Source: Syntrophotaleaceae bacterium (GTDB lineage Bacteria; Desulfobacterota; Desulfuromonadia; Desulfuromonadales; Syntrophotaleaceae). Taken from it: a DNA stretch of 64,000 nucleotides. Made by a program: the position numbers and the translations under genes. Shown here in pieces: positions 18,809-28,334 of this stretch. The stretch covers positions 62,001 through 126,000 of the forward strand of contig JAWKQB010000002.1 of assembly GCA_041390365.1 (NCBI GenBank), given 5' to 3'. The notes beneath the pieces were generated by a model, which saw only the letters and a list, made by a program, of their open reading frames with translations, did not search any database and was not told where the DNA came from. The first letter of the stretch is position 1. Each line of letters begins with the position of its first letter.

Positions 18809-19674
18809 GAATTCTCATGATTCACGGTCGTGCGCAAGGAGGCAAGGACCCCGAGAGCCTGAAATCGATCTGGCTTGATACCCTGAAAAAGGGCTTCAAG
18901 GCCGCCGGGGCGCCTTTCCCCGAGGGGTTACAGGTCGATTTCCCCTTTTACGGGGACAAACTCGATTATTTTACCGAACAGGCCCGACTCCCCTCGCCGT
19001 CGGATCTCGTCGCCAAAGGTCCCGGGCAGGACCGTGAATTCGAACAGTTCATGCAATCGGCCCTGGGGGAGATGAAAAGCCGGGCGGAAATTCCGGACGA
19101 AGAGGTTGTCGGCGAACTGGACGAAAGGGGCGTCCAGGAGAAAGGCATCCAGAACTGGGGCTGGGTCCTGGCCATCGCCCGCGTCATCGACCGCCATCTG
19201 ACCGGGGCTTCGGAGTTCACCATCGAAACGTTTCTCAAGGACGTGTTTCTCTATCTGAGCAAACCGGCGGTCACCCGCGGCATCAACCGGATCGTGCAGG
19301 AGAAACTGACCGGGGAGCCGACCATCGTCATCGGTCATTCCCTGGGCTCGGTTGTCGGTTACAAAATCATTCTGGAAAACCTGCAGAGTTTGAACCTGGT
19401 CAAGTACATCACTGTCGGGTCCCCCCTGGGGCTCAAGGCGATCAGCAGCAGACTCGCACCTTTGCAGAACTCCTGTGGCGCGGGGGGGTGGTACAACGCC
19501 TACGATCTCCGCGATATCGTGGCCCTCAATCCCTTGGACGACAACCATTTCCCGACCGATCCGACGATACTAAATCACGGCGGGGTCGACAATCAGACCG
19601 ACAACCGGCATGGGATTGTCGGGTATCTGAACGATGCGTCTGTGGCTCGGCAGATAGCGCAGGCTCTTGGCTGA
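18805..19674 (+). CDS. Alpha/beta hydrolase, second gene of the cassette
   Basis: 289 residues with the nucleophile elbow GHSLGS (Ser179) and a likely acid and base in LRDIVALNPLDD and NRHGIVGY. The opening MRILMIHGRA strand is typical of lipase/esterase-type hydrolases. Substrate unknown; similar folds in defence loci degrade lipids or act as accessory hydrolases. The ATG overlaps the caspase stop (ATGA), so the pair is translationally coupled, and the subtilase-like gene follows 44 bases later. Confidence 0.8.
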   Translation: MRILMIHGRAQGGKDPESLKSIWLDTLKKGFKAAGAPFPEGLQVDFPFYGDKLDYFTEQARLPSPSDLVAKGPGQDREFEQFMQSALGEMKSRAEIPDEEVVGELDERGVQEKGIQNWGWVLAIARVIDRHLTGASEFTIETFLKDVFLYLSKPAVTRGINRIVQEKLTGEPTIVIGHSLGSVVGYKIILENLQSLNLVKYITVGSPLGLKAISSRLAPLQNSCGAGGWYNAYDLRDIVALNPLDDNHFPTDPTILNHGGVDNQTDNRHGIVGYLNDASVARQIAQALG

Positions 19675-19718
19675 AGGGTTCGCCCGGCGAGGCTGGGAAA
19701 GGGCAGAGGAGGGTAAAC

Positions 19719-21203
19719 ATGGGTCTCGGTAAAAGGGTGCCGGATTGGTATGGCCGTCTTGATCTGACGGATGCACTCCCGATCTCCAAGCCGACTCAGG
19801 CGTCGGACCTTTGGATGATCTTGTATGAAGACTGGTTCGATCAACAGAAAATCGCCGGCGACCGGACGCTGATCCGAGAGGTGATGGCCTTCCGAAACCA
19901 CGTGGAGCAAAGTTTCCCGGACGCTGTTGTATTCGATTTTCTGCCTATCCTCTTCGTACGCGGTTCACGGAATAAAATAGAGTCGTTATCCAGGGTTCCT
20001 CGTTACAGATATGCATTTCCCCAAACCGTTGAGGTGGATGACTATCTCCCGGTGTTGCGGGGAATCAATGCGCTGAGGTCCGAGACCGGTCATCAACTAT
20101 TCGAGTGGCAGGCGTTCGTGCAGAAGGGGGGGATTTTGCCGGATGATAGTTTTGTCGGTGGAATGATGCCGGAAGGTCGTTATCCTTCGCCCCTCGACAG
20201 CCGGCTTATTCTCTCTGATCCGATGATCCCCCGCAGCACACCGCCGGCCTGGATGCCGGTTCTCAACCTGAGCATCGGGCCGATGCTTCCGGAAAATCCC
20301 TTGAATCCGGTGCTCATCGCTTTAAGCGCGGCTGCCAATACCCATCTCGTGGTTGTCGCTGCCGGCAATGCTGGGATGCTGGAGGGGCTTTCGACCCTGA
20401 ACGGATGGGCGCCTCTAGGCTCCGCCATGGTTGTCGGTGCGACCGAAGACGACCAGGGTTTGCAACTGGCGAAATACTCTTCGACCGGTTTGCCCGCAGA
20501 TGACCGCAATCATCCGGATGTCGTCGCCTGGGGCGATTCCCCCCTCGGAACAGGCCGGGGCACCAGTTTTGCCGCACCGCGGGTGGCAAAACTTGGTTGC
20601 CTCGCCGCCGCGGCCGTCTTTCAGGTTTTACGGGTTCAGGAAGAATGCCTTGGTCGTTCTGTGGGTGTCCCGCTTGTCGGATGGGGCATGATCGATACGG
20701 GAGGAGAAATCGCCGTTCTGCCGGCACATGATGGCTCCACAGTCCTTCCTTTCGGCGGCATTGATGAACAGGTTTTGGGAGATACGTTTCAAACTGCCCG
20801 GAGGACCGGCAAAGTGTTTAATTTTTTCTTAAACGGCGCCCTGCTGCGATCCATGATCATCAAATCGGCTAAAAGAATGCCCGGATACGGCGTCCAACAG
20901 GTCGGAGCCGGTTTTGTGAATGAAAAATTGTTCCTGGACTGGCTCGCCCGGCAAACGGTGGAGGATTTTCTCGCCCCGTTCGGCCCCATCGATCTGATTC
21001 CTTCCGCTCTCCGCCAGCGGCCCGTGTTCCATCGCGACGGGCTGGCAGGATTTGCCGACGCCGCCAAGCGTGCACAACCCATCTGGTTTTTCGATTATGA
21101 GCGGCAACGTTTTGGAGTAAACAGATCCCCTGATAAAGGCGAACAGAGACTTCCTCTCTCTGGACGAGGGGTATCCCACGGCATTCAAGTGGCCTTGTCA
21201 TAA
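19719..21203 (+). CDS. Subtilisin-like (S8) protein lacking part of its triad, third gene of the cassette
   Basis: 494 residues. The C-terminal half of a subtilase is clear: VLNLSIGP strand, VVVAAGN with the oxyanion Asn217, and GRGTSFAAPRVA with the nucleophile Ser283. I cannot find the usual Asp (D-[ST]-G) and His (HGTxVAG) motifs in the first 180 residues, which are unlike classic S8 proteases. It may be a pseudo-protease, a substrate of the caspase, or an enzyme with relocated residues. No signal peptide is visible, so it should be cytoplasmic. ATG 19719 follows CAGAGGAGGG. Confidence 0.75.
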   Translation: MGLGKRVPDWYGRLDLTDALPISKPTQASDLWMILYEDWFDQQKIAGDRTLIREVMAFRNHVEQSFPDAVVFDFLPILFVRGSRNKIESLSRVPRYRYAFPQTVEVDDYLPVLRGINALRSETGHQLFEWQAFVQKGGILPDDSFVGGMMPEGRYPSPLDSRLILSDPMIPRSTPPAWMPVLNLSIGPMLPENPLNPVLIALSAAANTHLVVVAAGNAGMLEGLSTLNGWAPLGSAMVVGATEDDQGLQLAKYSSTGLPADDRNHPDVVAWGDSPLGTGRGTSFAAPRVAKLGCLAAAAVFQVLRVQEECLGRSVGVPLVGWGMIDTGGEIAVLPAHDGSTVLPFGGIDEQVLGDTFQTARRTGKVFNFFLNGALLRSMIIKSAKRMPGYGVQQVGAGFVNEKLFLDWLARQTVEDFLAPFGPIDLIPSALRQRPVFHRDGLAGFADAAKRAQPIWFFDYERQRFGVNRSPDKGEQRLPLSGRGVSHGIQVALS

Positions 21204-21210
21204 GCCATTT

Positions 21211-21311
21211 GATGGCGCTGCTCAGAGCAAGCAGGTCGATTGAATTCAGGCTCTGCTCGGAGCGGGAGCAGACAGCATCCGCGCCGATACCCGGCGGCCG
21301 GCCGGCGGTGA
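21211..21311 (+). pseudogene. Decayed fragment of the small gene found at 30233-30499
   Basis: Within 21246-21284, 36 of 39 bases match the corresponding part of the 30233 gene, and about 14 of the preceding 19 bases also match. In the matching frame the peptide reads QSKQVD, a TGA stop, then IQALLGAGADSIR, against LSKQADKIQVLLGAGADSIR in the intact gene. The fragment has lost its start and end and begins just after the subtilase-like stop. Confidence 0.8.
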
Positions 21312-21792
21312 AATACCAGGGGCGGCGGCCGGGCAGGAAGAACCCTTCTTGCCTTTCCGAATCACCCGTATCCAAGGACATACGCATTCGCCACGGGCAG
21401 CTGCCGAATGATCCCGGATCCGACCTTTATTCCTTATCCCCACCTAAACGACACCCTCGGCACTTTCCCCCTCTATTCACTCACCTTTTCCGGCTTTTGC
21501 AATTTAATTCCAAAAATATCGTAAATTGGTTCCATTTTTGCTTTTAATACAAATGCAAAGCCTGGATTTATAAAATCCTTGCAAATTTCCTTGGTCAATT
21601 TCCTTCTATCCAAAACCTGGAGGAAATTTGCAGTGTCCTTGCGCTGGATTTTTTAAACAAAAAAACCGGATATTGAGTACCAGACAGGGCAAAAATTATT
21701 CTTCAAGATTTTGACAGATACGGATCGGACAAAAACCTGAATTTTATAAAAAACTGCTTATCTTACGAATGGAATAGGGCAGAGGAGGGCTA
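21312..21792. other. AT-rich spacer before the TolC-like gene
   Basis: After the gene remnant the DNA turns strongly AT-rich from about 21480. I see no coding frame, tRNA or clean promoter pair that I would defend. It ends with GCAGAGGAGGG, the ribosome site of the next gene. Confidence 0.5.
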
Positions 21793-23274
21793 ATGAGTGT
21801 CCGGAAATTGACTTTTGTTTTGATGATGTTTTTAACCATTCCCGTAACGGCTTTCTCCTTGCCGCTGCAAGAAGCCGGAAAGGCGCCAGCCCTGTCCCTT
21901 GAGGAGTGCATCCGGGCGGCTCTCGAAAACAACCGCCGCCGGCCGGCGTCCCGCTATGCCGTGGAGATGGCCGAGGCCCGGCACCGGCAGGCTCTGGCCG
22001 GATACTGGCCGCAGATCGGGCTCAAGGGGGGCTACCACCGGATGGATGAAGCCCCGAATTTCCTGTTTCCCGGCCGCTCCTTTTCGGTGCCGGAGCAGAG
22101 TCTGCCCCTGCCTCCCGGTCTCGGCATCGCCATCGTCGACCCCGCCAACAATATTGTAGGCAGCATCTCATCCTTTCCCGGGCAGACCATCGAGGTTCCT
22201 GACCAGGATGTCAAATTGATGGACGAGGAATCCTTCGTGGCATCCCTGGAAGCGCAATGGCTGCTCTACGACGGCGGCATGCGCAAGGGCTATCGGGAAC
22301 AGGCCCGGGGTTACCTGGAGATGATGAAGCAGGAGTCCCGCAGGACCGATCTCGAAATCGTCGACAGCGTCAAGCGCCTCTATTACGGAGCGGTGCTGGC
22401 CGGGCAGCTCCATCAGCTGGGTCGGGATACACTGGCCCGCATGGAGGCCACGCTCGGATTGACGGAAATGATGTACCGGGAGGGCTCGGGCACGGTCAAA
22501 AAAACCGACTATCTCGACAACAAAGTAATGGTCGAGACGCTGCGCTCCATGGTGGCGCTGCTGGAGAAGAACGATCTGATGGCCCGGGCGGCCCTGGCGA
22601 ATACCATGGGGCTGCCCTGGACTGCCAGTGTCGATCCGGCTGATGGAGATCTGCCCTTCAGGCCGGTTTCGGTCCGGTTGGACGAACTGGTCGGCACGGC
22701 CTTTCGGTTCAACCCCGACTGGGCCGCCATCGAGGCGGGACTGGGAGCTGTAGAGGGGGCCCTGCGCACGGCCGGCAGCGGGCATTATCCCAAAATTGCA
22801 TTCACCGGCGAACTGCACAAGTGGTGGAATGATTACGACGGCGGGATGGCCACCGATGAGAATCAGGAGGGGTGGAGCGTCGGACTGGGTCTGGAGATCC
22901 CGATCTTCAGCGGATTTTTGACTCAAAACAAGGTCTCGGAAGAAAAAGCCCGGCTGGCCAAAATAAAAGAGGAGCGGTTCCTGCTCAAGGACGGCATCGG
23001 CCTGCAGGTGAGGGATACCTTTCTGGGCCTGAATGCCGCCGAAAAATCCCACCAGGCGACCCTTGACGCCATGACGGCCGCCGTGGAGAACCGGGACCTC
23101 AATACCCGGGCCTACCAGCACGGACTGGTGGAAACAGAGAAGGTCATCCGCGCCCAGTTGACGGAAGCGCTGATGAGCGCGCAGCACTACAAGGCCCTCT
23201 ACGATCACGTCGCTCTCCAGTCCCGGCTGAACCTCATCGTCGGGAGCGAAGTCATGAAAACCTTGCAGCAGTGA
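21793..23274 (+). CDS. TolC-family outer-membrane efflux protein
   Basis: 493 residues with a signal peptide (MSVRKLTFVLMMFLTIPVTAFS) and two outer-membrane efflux repeats rich in long amphipathic helices (LSLEECIRAALENN at the start of repeat 1). It would form the outer-membrane channel of a type I export or efflux system. No inner-membrane pump or adaptor lies beside it, which is unusual. It heads a likely operon with three binding proteins and a two-component system, so a sensory or export link between them is plausible. Strong GGAGGG ribosome site. Confidence 0.88.
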   Translation: MSVRKLTFVLMMFLTIPVTAFSLPLQEAGKAPALSLEECIRAALENNRRRPASRYAVEMAEARHRQALAGYWPQIGLKGGYHRMDEAPNFLFPGRSFSVPEQSLPLPPGLGIAIVDPANNIVGSISSFPGQTIEVPDQDVKLMDEESFVASLEAQWLLYDGGMRKGYREQARGYLEMMKQESRRTDLEIVDSVKRLYYGAVLAGQLHQLGRDTLARMEATLGLTEMMYREGSGTVKKTDYLDNKVMVETLRSMVALLEKNDLMARAALANTMGLPWTASVDPADGDLPFRPVSVRLDELVGTAFRFNPDWAAIEAGLGAVEGALRTAGSGHYPKIAFTGELHKWWNDYDGGMATDENQEGWSVGLGLEIPIFSGFLTQNKVSEEKARLAKIKEERFLLKDGIGLQVRDTFLGLNAAEKSHQATLDAMTAAVENRDLNTRAYQHGLVETEKVIRAQLTEALMSAQHYKALYDHVALQSRLNLIVGSEVMKTLQQ

Positions 23275-23294
23275 TTCGTTCGGGCCGGAGTCTT

Positions 23295-24245
23295 ATGCCA
23301 TCAGCTGGAAAAAACAGAAACTCCGGACTCACCGGATGCCGATTCTGCAGCGGTGCCGCGGCTCTTTTTCTACTATTCGGAGCCTTTCTGCTTCCAGTGG
23401 ATGCTGCTGGTCAACCCCTTAGTCCTTTTCGCACCGGATTTTCCGCCGATCTGTTGGCTGGTGTAAATGAAACCGATGCCAGGGCGGGACTCAGGGCCTG
23501 GGGTCTCACCGTGGCTGTCGATCGGGGCATCCCCGTGGAGCCGGATGTCCGGGTTTTCAAAAATACCAGGGAAATGCAAATTGCCCTGCAGAAAAAAGAG
23601 GTGGATGTCGTGTCCGTGTCCTCGGTCGAATACGCTTTCCTGCGCCGGAAGGTAAATTTCGCGCCTCTTTTTCTGGTCAGGATGGATGGAGAGCTGGCAG
23701 AAGAATACCTGCTGGTGGTCCACCGCAGCGGGCCGGTGAAAAGCATCAAGGATCTTGCCGGGCGGCATATAAAATGCTCGACGGACGCGCGCAATTGCCT
23801 GGCCCCCCTGTGGATCGATACGCTTCTGTTCAGGCAGGGCCTTGGGTCCCTCGATTCCCTGGCCGGCCGCATCACCCGTGAGACCCAGATCACCAAGATC
23901 CTGCTCCCGGTATTTTTCCGCCAGGCCGATGCCTGCATCGTGACGCGGAACGCTTTTGAAACCATGGTCGAGCTCAATCCCCAACTCGGGCAGCAGTTGT
24001 CAATCATCGAAACCTCGCCGGCCTATGTGCCGGCCATGATGGCCTTCCGGGCCGATTACCAACCGCCCTATCTGAAGGACCTGCTGGAAGGGGTCCGCAG
24101 CCTGCATCAAACGGCGGCCGGCCGCCAGGTTTTGCTGATCTTCAACAGTGAAAGAATCGAAGAGCACCCGGCCGCCATTTTGCAACCGACCCTGGAACTG
24201 ATCGAAGCCCACGCCCGGTTGTCAAAAGGGAAAGTACCTCAATGA
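23295..24245 (+). CDS. PhnD-like periplasmic substrate-binding protein, copy 1
   Basis: 316 residues with a hydrophobic N-terminal export segment and a PhnD/phosphonate-type binding-protein fold (MQIALQKKEVDVVSVSSVEY, then LLVVHRSGPVKSIKDLAGRH). I start at ATG 23295, preceded by CGGAG, rather than the GTG at 23271 that overlaps tolC. No ABC permease or ATPase is nearby, so it likely senses a ligand for the downstream kinase instead of feeding a transporter. ATGA overlap with the next copy. Confidence 0.8.
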   Translation: MPSAGKNRNSGLTGCRFCSGAAALFLLFGAFLLPVDAAGQPLSPFRTGFSADLLAGVNETDARAGLRAWGLTVAVDRGIPVEPDVRVFKNTREMQIALQKKEVDVVSVSSVEYAFLRRKVNFAPLFLVRMDGELAEEYLLVVHRSGPVKSIKDLAGRHIKCSTDARNCLAPLWIDTLLFRQGLGSLDSLAGRITRETQITKILLPVFFRQADACIVTRNAFETMVELNPQLGQQLSIIETSPAYVPAMMAFRADYQPPYLKDLLEGVRSLHQTAAGRQVLLIFNSERIEEHPAAILQPTLELIEAHARLSKGKVPQ

Positions 24246-25147
24246 GAACGATTCTTGCCGTATTGCTGCTGCTGTTTGCTGCCGGACTGAGCCTGGCGGA
24301 GAGGTGCCCCGATGAAGCGGTGGACCGGCCCCATTTCCACATCGGAGTATCTGCCCGGCTTTTTGAAAAGGTCAAGCGCAATGATGCTGCGGCCGCCTTC
24401 AAGGCCTGGGGGACCAGCCTGGCCAGGGAGCGCGGTATGAAGGAGATGGTGGATGCCTTCCTTTTTGACGAACCGACTATCATGAGATCATCGCTCGACA
24501 GCGGAGAACTGGATGGGGTCTGTATCCCGACAGATGAATTAATGGCCCTTGGTTTGAAGACTGATTCCGTCATTCTTCCCGTTCGGGCCGATGGCCCCAC
24601 CACCAGCTACGCCCTGATTGTGCACAGGAGCAGCGGCATCGAAGAAGCCGCCGGCCTCCAGGGACGGCGGGTCATCGTGCATGAAGGGTCCGGGATGTCC
24701 CTGGGCCAGGGATGGCTGGAAGCGGTTCTGCAGGAGGGAGCGCCGAAGGGGAAAAGGCGGACGGCGGATCTGGTCCTGACGGAAAAGCCGATGAAGGGGA
24801 TATTGGAGGTCTTTTTCCGGCAGGCCGACGCGGCCCTGATCTCGACCGCTGCCTTTGAAGTGGCCTGCCAGATGAACCCGCAGTTGCGCCAGGACCTGAA
24901 GGTGCTGAAGGTTTCTCCCCCCTTGATCCCGGTGGTTTTCGTATTCAATCACCGTTTCCAGGGAAAGTCCCGGAAGAGTGTCGAGGAGGCGATCCTCGCG
25001 TTTCACCAGACCCCGGGCGGACGCCAGGTGCTGAACATGTTTCAGAGTAGCCGGATGGAGAGGCATCCCATTTCCGTGCTTGATGAAACCCTGCGGTTTA
25101 TCTCCGGGCGGACGGATTTGCAGGTTCTGGCGAGGACGGCACAATGA
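24242..25147 (+). CDS. PhnD-like periplasmic substrate-binding protein, copy 2
   Basis: 301 residues with a clear signal peptide (MRTILAVLLLLFAAGLSLA). It shares with its neighbours the domain order and the blocks YALIVHRSSGIEEAAGLQGR and ILEVFFRQADAALIST, but the copies are well diverged, so they probably bind different ligands. It overlaps copies 1 and 3 by ATGA, so all three should be made together. Confidence 0.8.
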   Translation: MRTILAVLLLLFAAGLSLAERCPDEAVDRPHFHIGVSARLFEKVKRNDAAAAFKAWGTSLARERGMKEMVDAFLFDEPTIMRSSLDSGELDGVCIPTDELMALGLKTDSVILPVRADGPTTSYALIVHRSSGIEEAAGLQGRRVIVHEGSGMSLGQGWLEAVLQEGAPKGKRRTADLVLTEKPMKGILEVFFRQADAALISTAAFEVACQMNPQLRQDLKVLKVSPPLIPVVFVFNHRFQGKSRKSVEEAILAFHQTPGGRQVLNMFQSSRMERHPISVLDETLRFISGRTDLQVLARTAQ

Positions 25148-26097
25148 GACACTTTTTCCCTCTGGACAAGCTTCTTTGGTGTCTGGCCGGCATGATCCTG
25201 CTTCTGGCGGCTTGTGTGCCGGCCCTGGGAGAAGACGGGCCGGCCCTGAGACCGGCGAGGCTTAAGGTCGGCTTTATCGAGAGCACTTTTCTCGGCATCA
25301 ACCACCGGGATGCGGAAGCCGCCTTCAAAACCTTTGCCCGCACTATCGGGCGGACGGAAGGGTACGATGTCGAGGTCGAGGTCGTGTTGTTCAAGAGCGC
25401 CCGGGAACTTGACGCCCTGCAGGCCGAGGAAAGGCCGGAACTGATCATTTTGGAAACCTGGAATTATCTGGATCTGAAGAATCCCGGCTGGCTGAAGCCG
25501 GTTTGCGTGACTGCCGACCGGGAGCAGGTGGCCAAGCGATTTCTGCTGCTGACCGGCAATCCTGATCTGAATAGCCTGGCCGACCTGCGAGGAAAATCCC
25601 TGAACCTTTTCATGATTGCCAATGCCGAACTTGGTCATCATTGGTTGCAGGCCCTGCTGCGGGAACGGAAGCTGGGGACGGTGGCGGATTTTTTCGGCAG
25701 GGTGGAATTGCACACGGAACCGATGCGGGCCATTCTTCCGGTGTTTTTCCAGAGCAGGGATGCGGTGGTGATCGATTCCGCGAAACTGGAACTGATGGCC
25801 GAACTCAACCCTCAGCTGAATCGACTGAAAGTCATAAACTCATCCCAGCCCCTTGTCAACGGAGTGCTCTGTGTCAAGCGATCCGGCTGGTCCTCCGCTG
25901 TTTTTCAGGACGCCATGCTCAAGGTCTTGCCGGATCTGCATCGATCTCCAGCGGGACAGCAGATTCTCCATCTTTTCAGGCTTAATCGTCTGGTTCCCTT
26001 TGAAGATCATTTCCTCGATGAGGTGCGCAAGCTCCGGCACAGGACTGTGTCAAGGCAAAATTCTCCTGGAAAAGCTTTTCCGGGCGGCAATATCTGA
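25144..26097 (+). CDS. PhnD-like periplasmic substrate-binding protein, copy 3
   Basis: 317 residues with a signal peptide ending near VPALGE; a Cys in LLLAACVPA could make it a lipoprotein. The same PhnD-like blocks appear (LNSLADLRGKSLNLF; RAILPVFFQSRDAVVIDSAK). It precedes the histidine kinase gene by 23 bases, which supports a role as a periplasmic ligand sensor. Confidence 0.8.
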   Translation: MRHFFPLDKLLWCLAGMILLLAACVPALGEDGPALRPARLKVGFIESTFLGINHRDAEAAFKTFARTIGRTEGYDVEVEVVLFKSARELDALQAEERPELIILETWNYLDLKNPGWLKPVCVTADREQVAKRFLLLTGNPDLNSLADLRGKSLNLFMIANAELGHHWLQALLRERKLGTVADFFGRVELHTEPMRAILPVFFQSRDAVVIDSAKLELMAELNPQLNRLKVINSSQPLVNGVLCVKRSGWSSAVFQDAMLKVLPDLHRSPAGQQILHLFRLNRLVPFEDHFLDEVRKLRHRTVSRQNSPGKAFPGGNI

Positions 26098-26120
26098 TTT
26101 AGGAAAAAGGCAATCGAAAT

Positions 26121-28334
26121 ATGAATTCGAAGCTTAAAAAACCGTTTCGCTTGGGAATCGCCCTGCGCATCGCCCTGCTGACCTGGCTGGTGGCTCTGAT
26201 CACTTTGCTGTTCTTCGTCCTGACTACGCTGCCGAGGGAAAAGAGAATTTACCTGCAGAACCTGGAATCCAAGGCCAAGAGCGTTGCCGTGTCCCTGCGG
26301 GACGTGGCCGCGGGGGCGGCAATCAACGAGGATTTTGCCGGCGTCGTCAACGCCTGCCAGACCCTGCTCGCCGGTGACCCGGAAATCGACTTTCTGGTGG
26401 TGATGAAAAACGACGGCTTTGCCCTGATCAACGATCAGGCCGGCTGGAAGGTCGAGGAAAAAATCGAACCTTACTGGAATCCTGCGGAGCGGAAAACCTC
26501 TGCCGACATCAGCGAGGTTCCCCTGCTCAACCGGCGGGTATTCCACTACGCCCAGCCCTTCGATTATTCCGGAATCCAGTGGGGATGGATTCACGTTGGA
26601 CTCTCCCTCAAGGCCTACGACCAGAGTGTCCACTCCCTGTATCAGCACACCCTGCTGCTGTCCCTCGGCTGTGTCGCCTTGAGTCTGCTGATCTCGTTGG
26701 CTTATGCCTCCCGGCTCGTGCGCCCTATTCTGCGTCTGCGCCAAGCCGTGGAACGGGTTGCCGGGGGCGATCTTTCGGTACGGGTGGAAATATCCGGCAG
26801 CGACGAGCTGAGCAGTCTGGCCGGCTCGGTCAACAGCATGACCGACTCCCTGCTGCGCCGCGACCGGATTCTCGAGAGCGTGCGTTTTGCGGCTCAACGA
26901 TTCATGGTGTCCGAACAGTGGCAGGAAGCGATCACCGAGGTGCTGGCCCGGTTGGGCCGCGCGGCCGATGCCAGCCGCGCCTATCTGTTCGAAAACTCTC
27001 ATGACGAAACCGGCCGCCTGTGCATGTCCCAGCGTTTTGAGTGGACCGTGGATGGTATCGAGCCCCAGTTGTCCAATCCGGACCTGCAGATGCTGCCCTA
27101 TACCGAACCCGGTCTGGATTTCTGGCGGACGACTTTGGGCGGTAACCATATCATCAGCGGTCCGGTCGATCAGATGAGCGAGCCTCTCCGGGCCGTTCTT
27201 GAGCCTCAAAACATTCTCTCCCTGATCGTCATTCCGGTGTTCGTCGAGAAAAGATGGTGGGGCTTTCTGGGTCTGGATGATTGCCATCACGCCCGGGTCT
27301 GGACCGACGCCGAGGAGGACAGCCTGCGCGCCGCCACGGATATGCTGGGCGCGACGATTGCCCGTCAGGGCATACAGCAGGCTCTGCTGGAGTCCAAGGC
27401 GACCCTGGAGCAGCGGGTCGAGGAGAGGACCCGGGAGCTGCAGACCCAGGTTTCCGCCAAGGAAAAGGCCCTTTCCGAACTGGCTGCGACCCAGAGTTCG
27501 CTGCTGGAGGCATCCCGGGTGGCGGGTATGGCCGAGGTGGCCACCGGCGTGCTGCACAATGTCGGCAATGTCCTCAACAGTGTCAATGTCTCATGCAACC
27601 TGCTGGTCAGTCGTTTGCAGAAGTCGAGGATCGGGAATGTCACCAAGGTCGCGGAGCTGATGAACAGGAACGCTGGCCAACTGGCGACTTTTCTCACAGA
27701 AGATCCACGAGGGTCTCAGATCCCGGCGTATCTGGATTCCCTGGCTGCCAATCTCGAGGAGGAGCGCCAGGGACTGCTCGGCGAAACTGAATCACTGCGG
27801 GAGCGGGTCGATCACATCAAGGAGATCGTCGCCATGCAGCAGAGCTACGGCCGGGTGTCCGGGGTCGACGAAACCATCGATCCGGCCCAGCTTATGGAGG
27901 ATGCGATCAAACTCAACGCCGGGTCGCTGGAGCGTCACGGGGTGACCGTGAGGCGGGAGTATCGGCCTTTGCCGCCGATGCTTGTGGACAAGCACAAGGT
28001 CCTGCAGATTCTGCTCAACCTGATCAAAAATGCAAAACAGGCCTGCAGCGAGGTGGAAGGGGAAAAAGTCCTGATCCTGCGGGTCGACAATCCCGAACCG
28101 GAGATCGTGCGTTTCCAGGTCGGGGACAACGGGATCGGGATTCCATCGGAAAACCTGACCCGCATTTTCCAACACGGTTTCACCACGCGCAACACCGGAC
28201 ACGGTTTCGGTCTGCACAGCGGCGCCTTGGCTGCCCGGGAACTGGGCGGGCGGCTTCACGTCTACAGCGATGGACTGCACGCCGGTGCCACCTTTACCCT
28301 TGAATTGCCTTATCACTCTGGAGGGAGAACATGA
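26121..28334 (+). CDS. Membrane sensor histidine kinase with HAMP and GAF domains
   Basis: 737 residues: transmembrane segment near 13-35, a periplasmic domain of about 140 residues, a second membrane segment near 178-199, HAMP, a GAF domain (about 270-415), a coiled coil, an H-box with VLHNVGNVLNS (His479), and a C-terminal HATPase domain (NLIKNAKQA; DNGIGI; GHGFGLHSG). The periplasmic domain could read the binding proteins encoded upstream. The gene overlaps the response regulator by ATGA, so they are a cognate pair; REC transfer is inferred. Confidence 0.9.
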   Translation: MNSKLKKPFRLGIALRIALLTWLVALITLLFFVLTTLPREKRIYLQNLESKAKSVAVSLRDVAAGAAINEDFAGVVNACQTLLAGDPEIDFLVVMKNDGFALINDQAGWKVEEKIEPYWNPAERKTSADISEVPLLNRRVFHYAQPFDYSGIQWGWIHVGLSLKAYDQSVHSLYQHTLLLSLGCVALSLLISLAYASRLVRPILRLRQAVERVAGGDLSVRVEISGSDELSSLAGSVNSMTDSLLRRDRILESVRFAAQRFMVSEQWQEAITEVLARLGRAADASRAYLFENSHDETGRLCMSQRFEWTVDGIEPQLSNPDLQMLPYTEPGLDFWRTTLGGNHIISGPVDQMSEPLRAVLEPQNILSLIVIPVFVEKRWWGFLGLDDCHHARVWTDAEEDSLRAATDMLGATIARQGIQQALLESKATLEQRVEERTRELQTQVSAKEKALSELAATQSSLLEASRVAGMAEVATGVLHNVGNVLNSVNVSCNLLVSRLQKSRIGNVTKVAELMNRNAGQLATFLTEDPRGSQIPAYLDSLAANLEEERQGLLGETESLRERVDHIKEIVAMQQSYGRVSGVDETIDPAQLMEDAIKLNAGSLERHGVTVRREYRPLPPMLVDKHKVLQILLNLIKNAKQACSEVEGEKVLILRVDNPEPEIVRFQVGDNGIGIPSENLTRIFQHGFTTRNTGHGFGLHSGALAARELGGRLHVYSDGLHAGATFTLELPYHSGGRT

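Noticed and set aside
26007..27557. 516-residue minus-strand frame opposite the histidine kinase
   Set aside because: Antisense shadow; the kinase reads through in frame with intact motifs.
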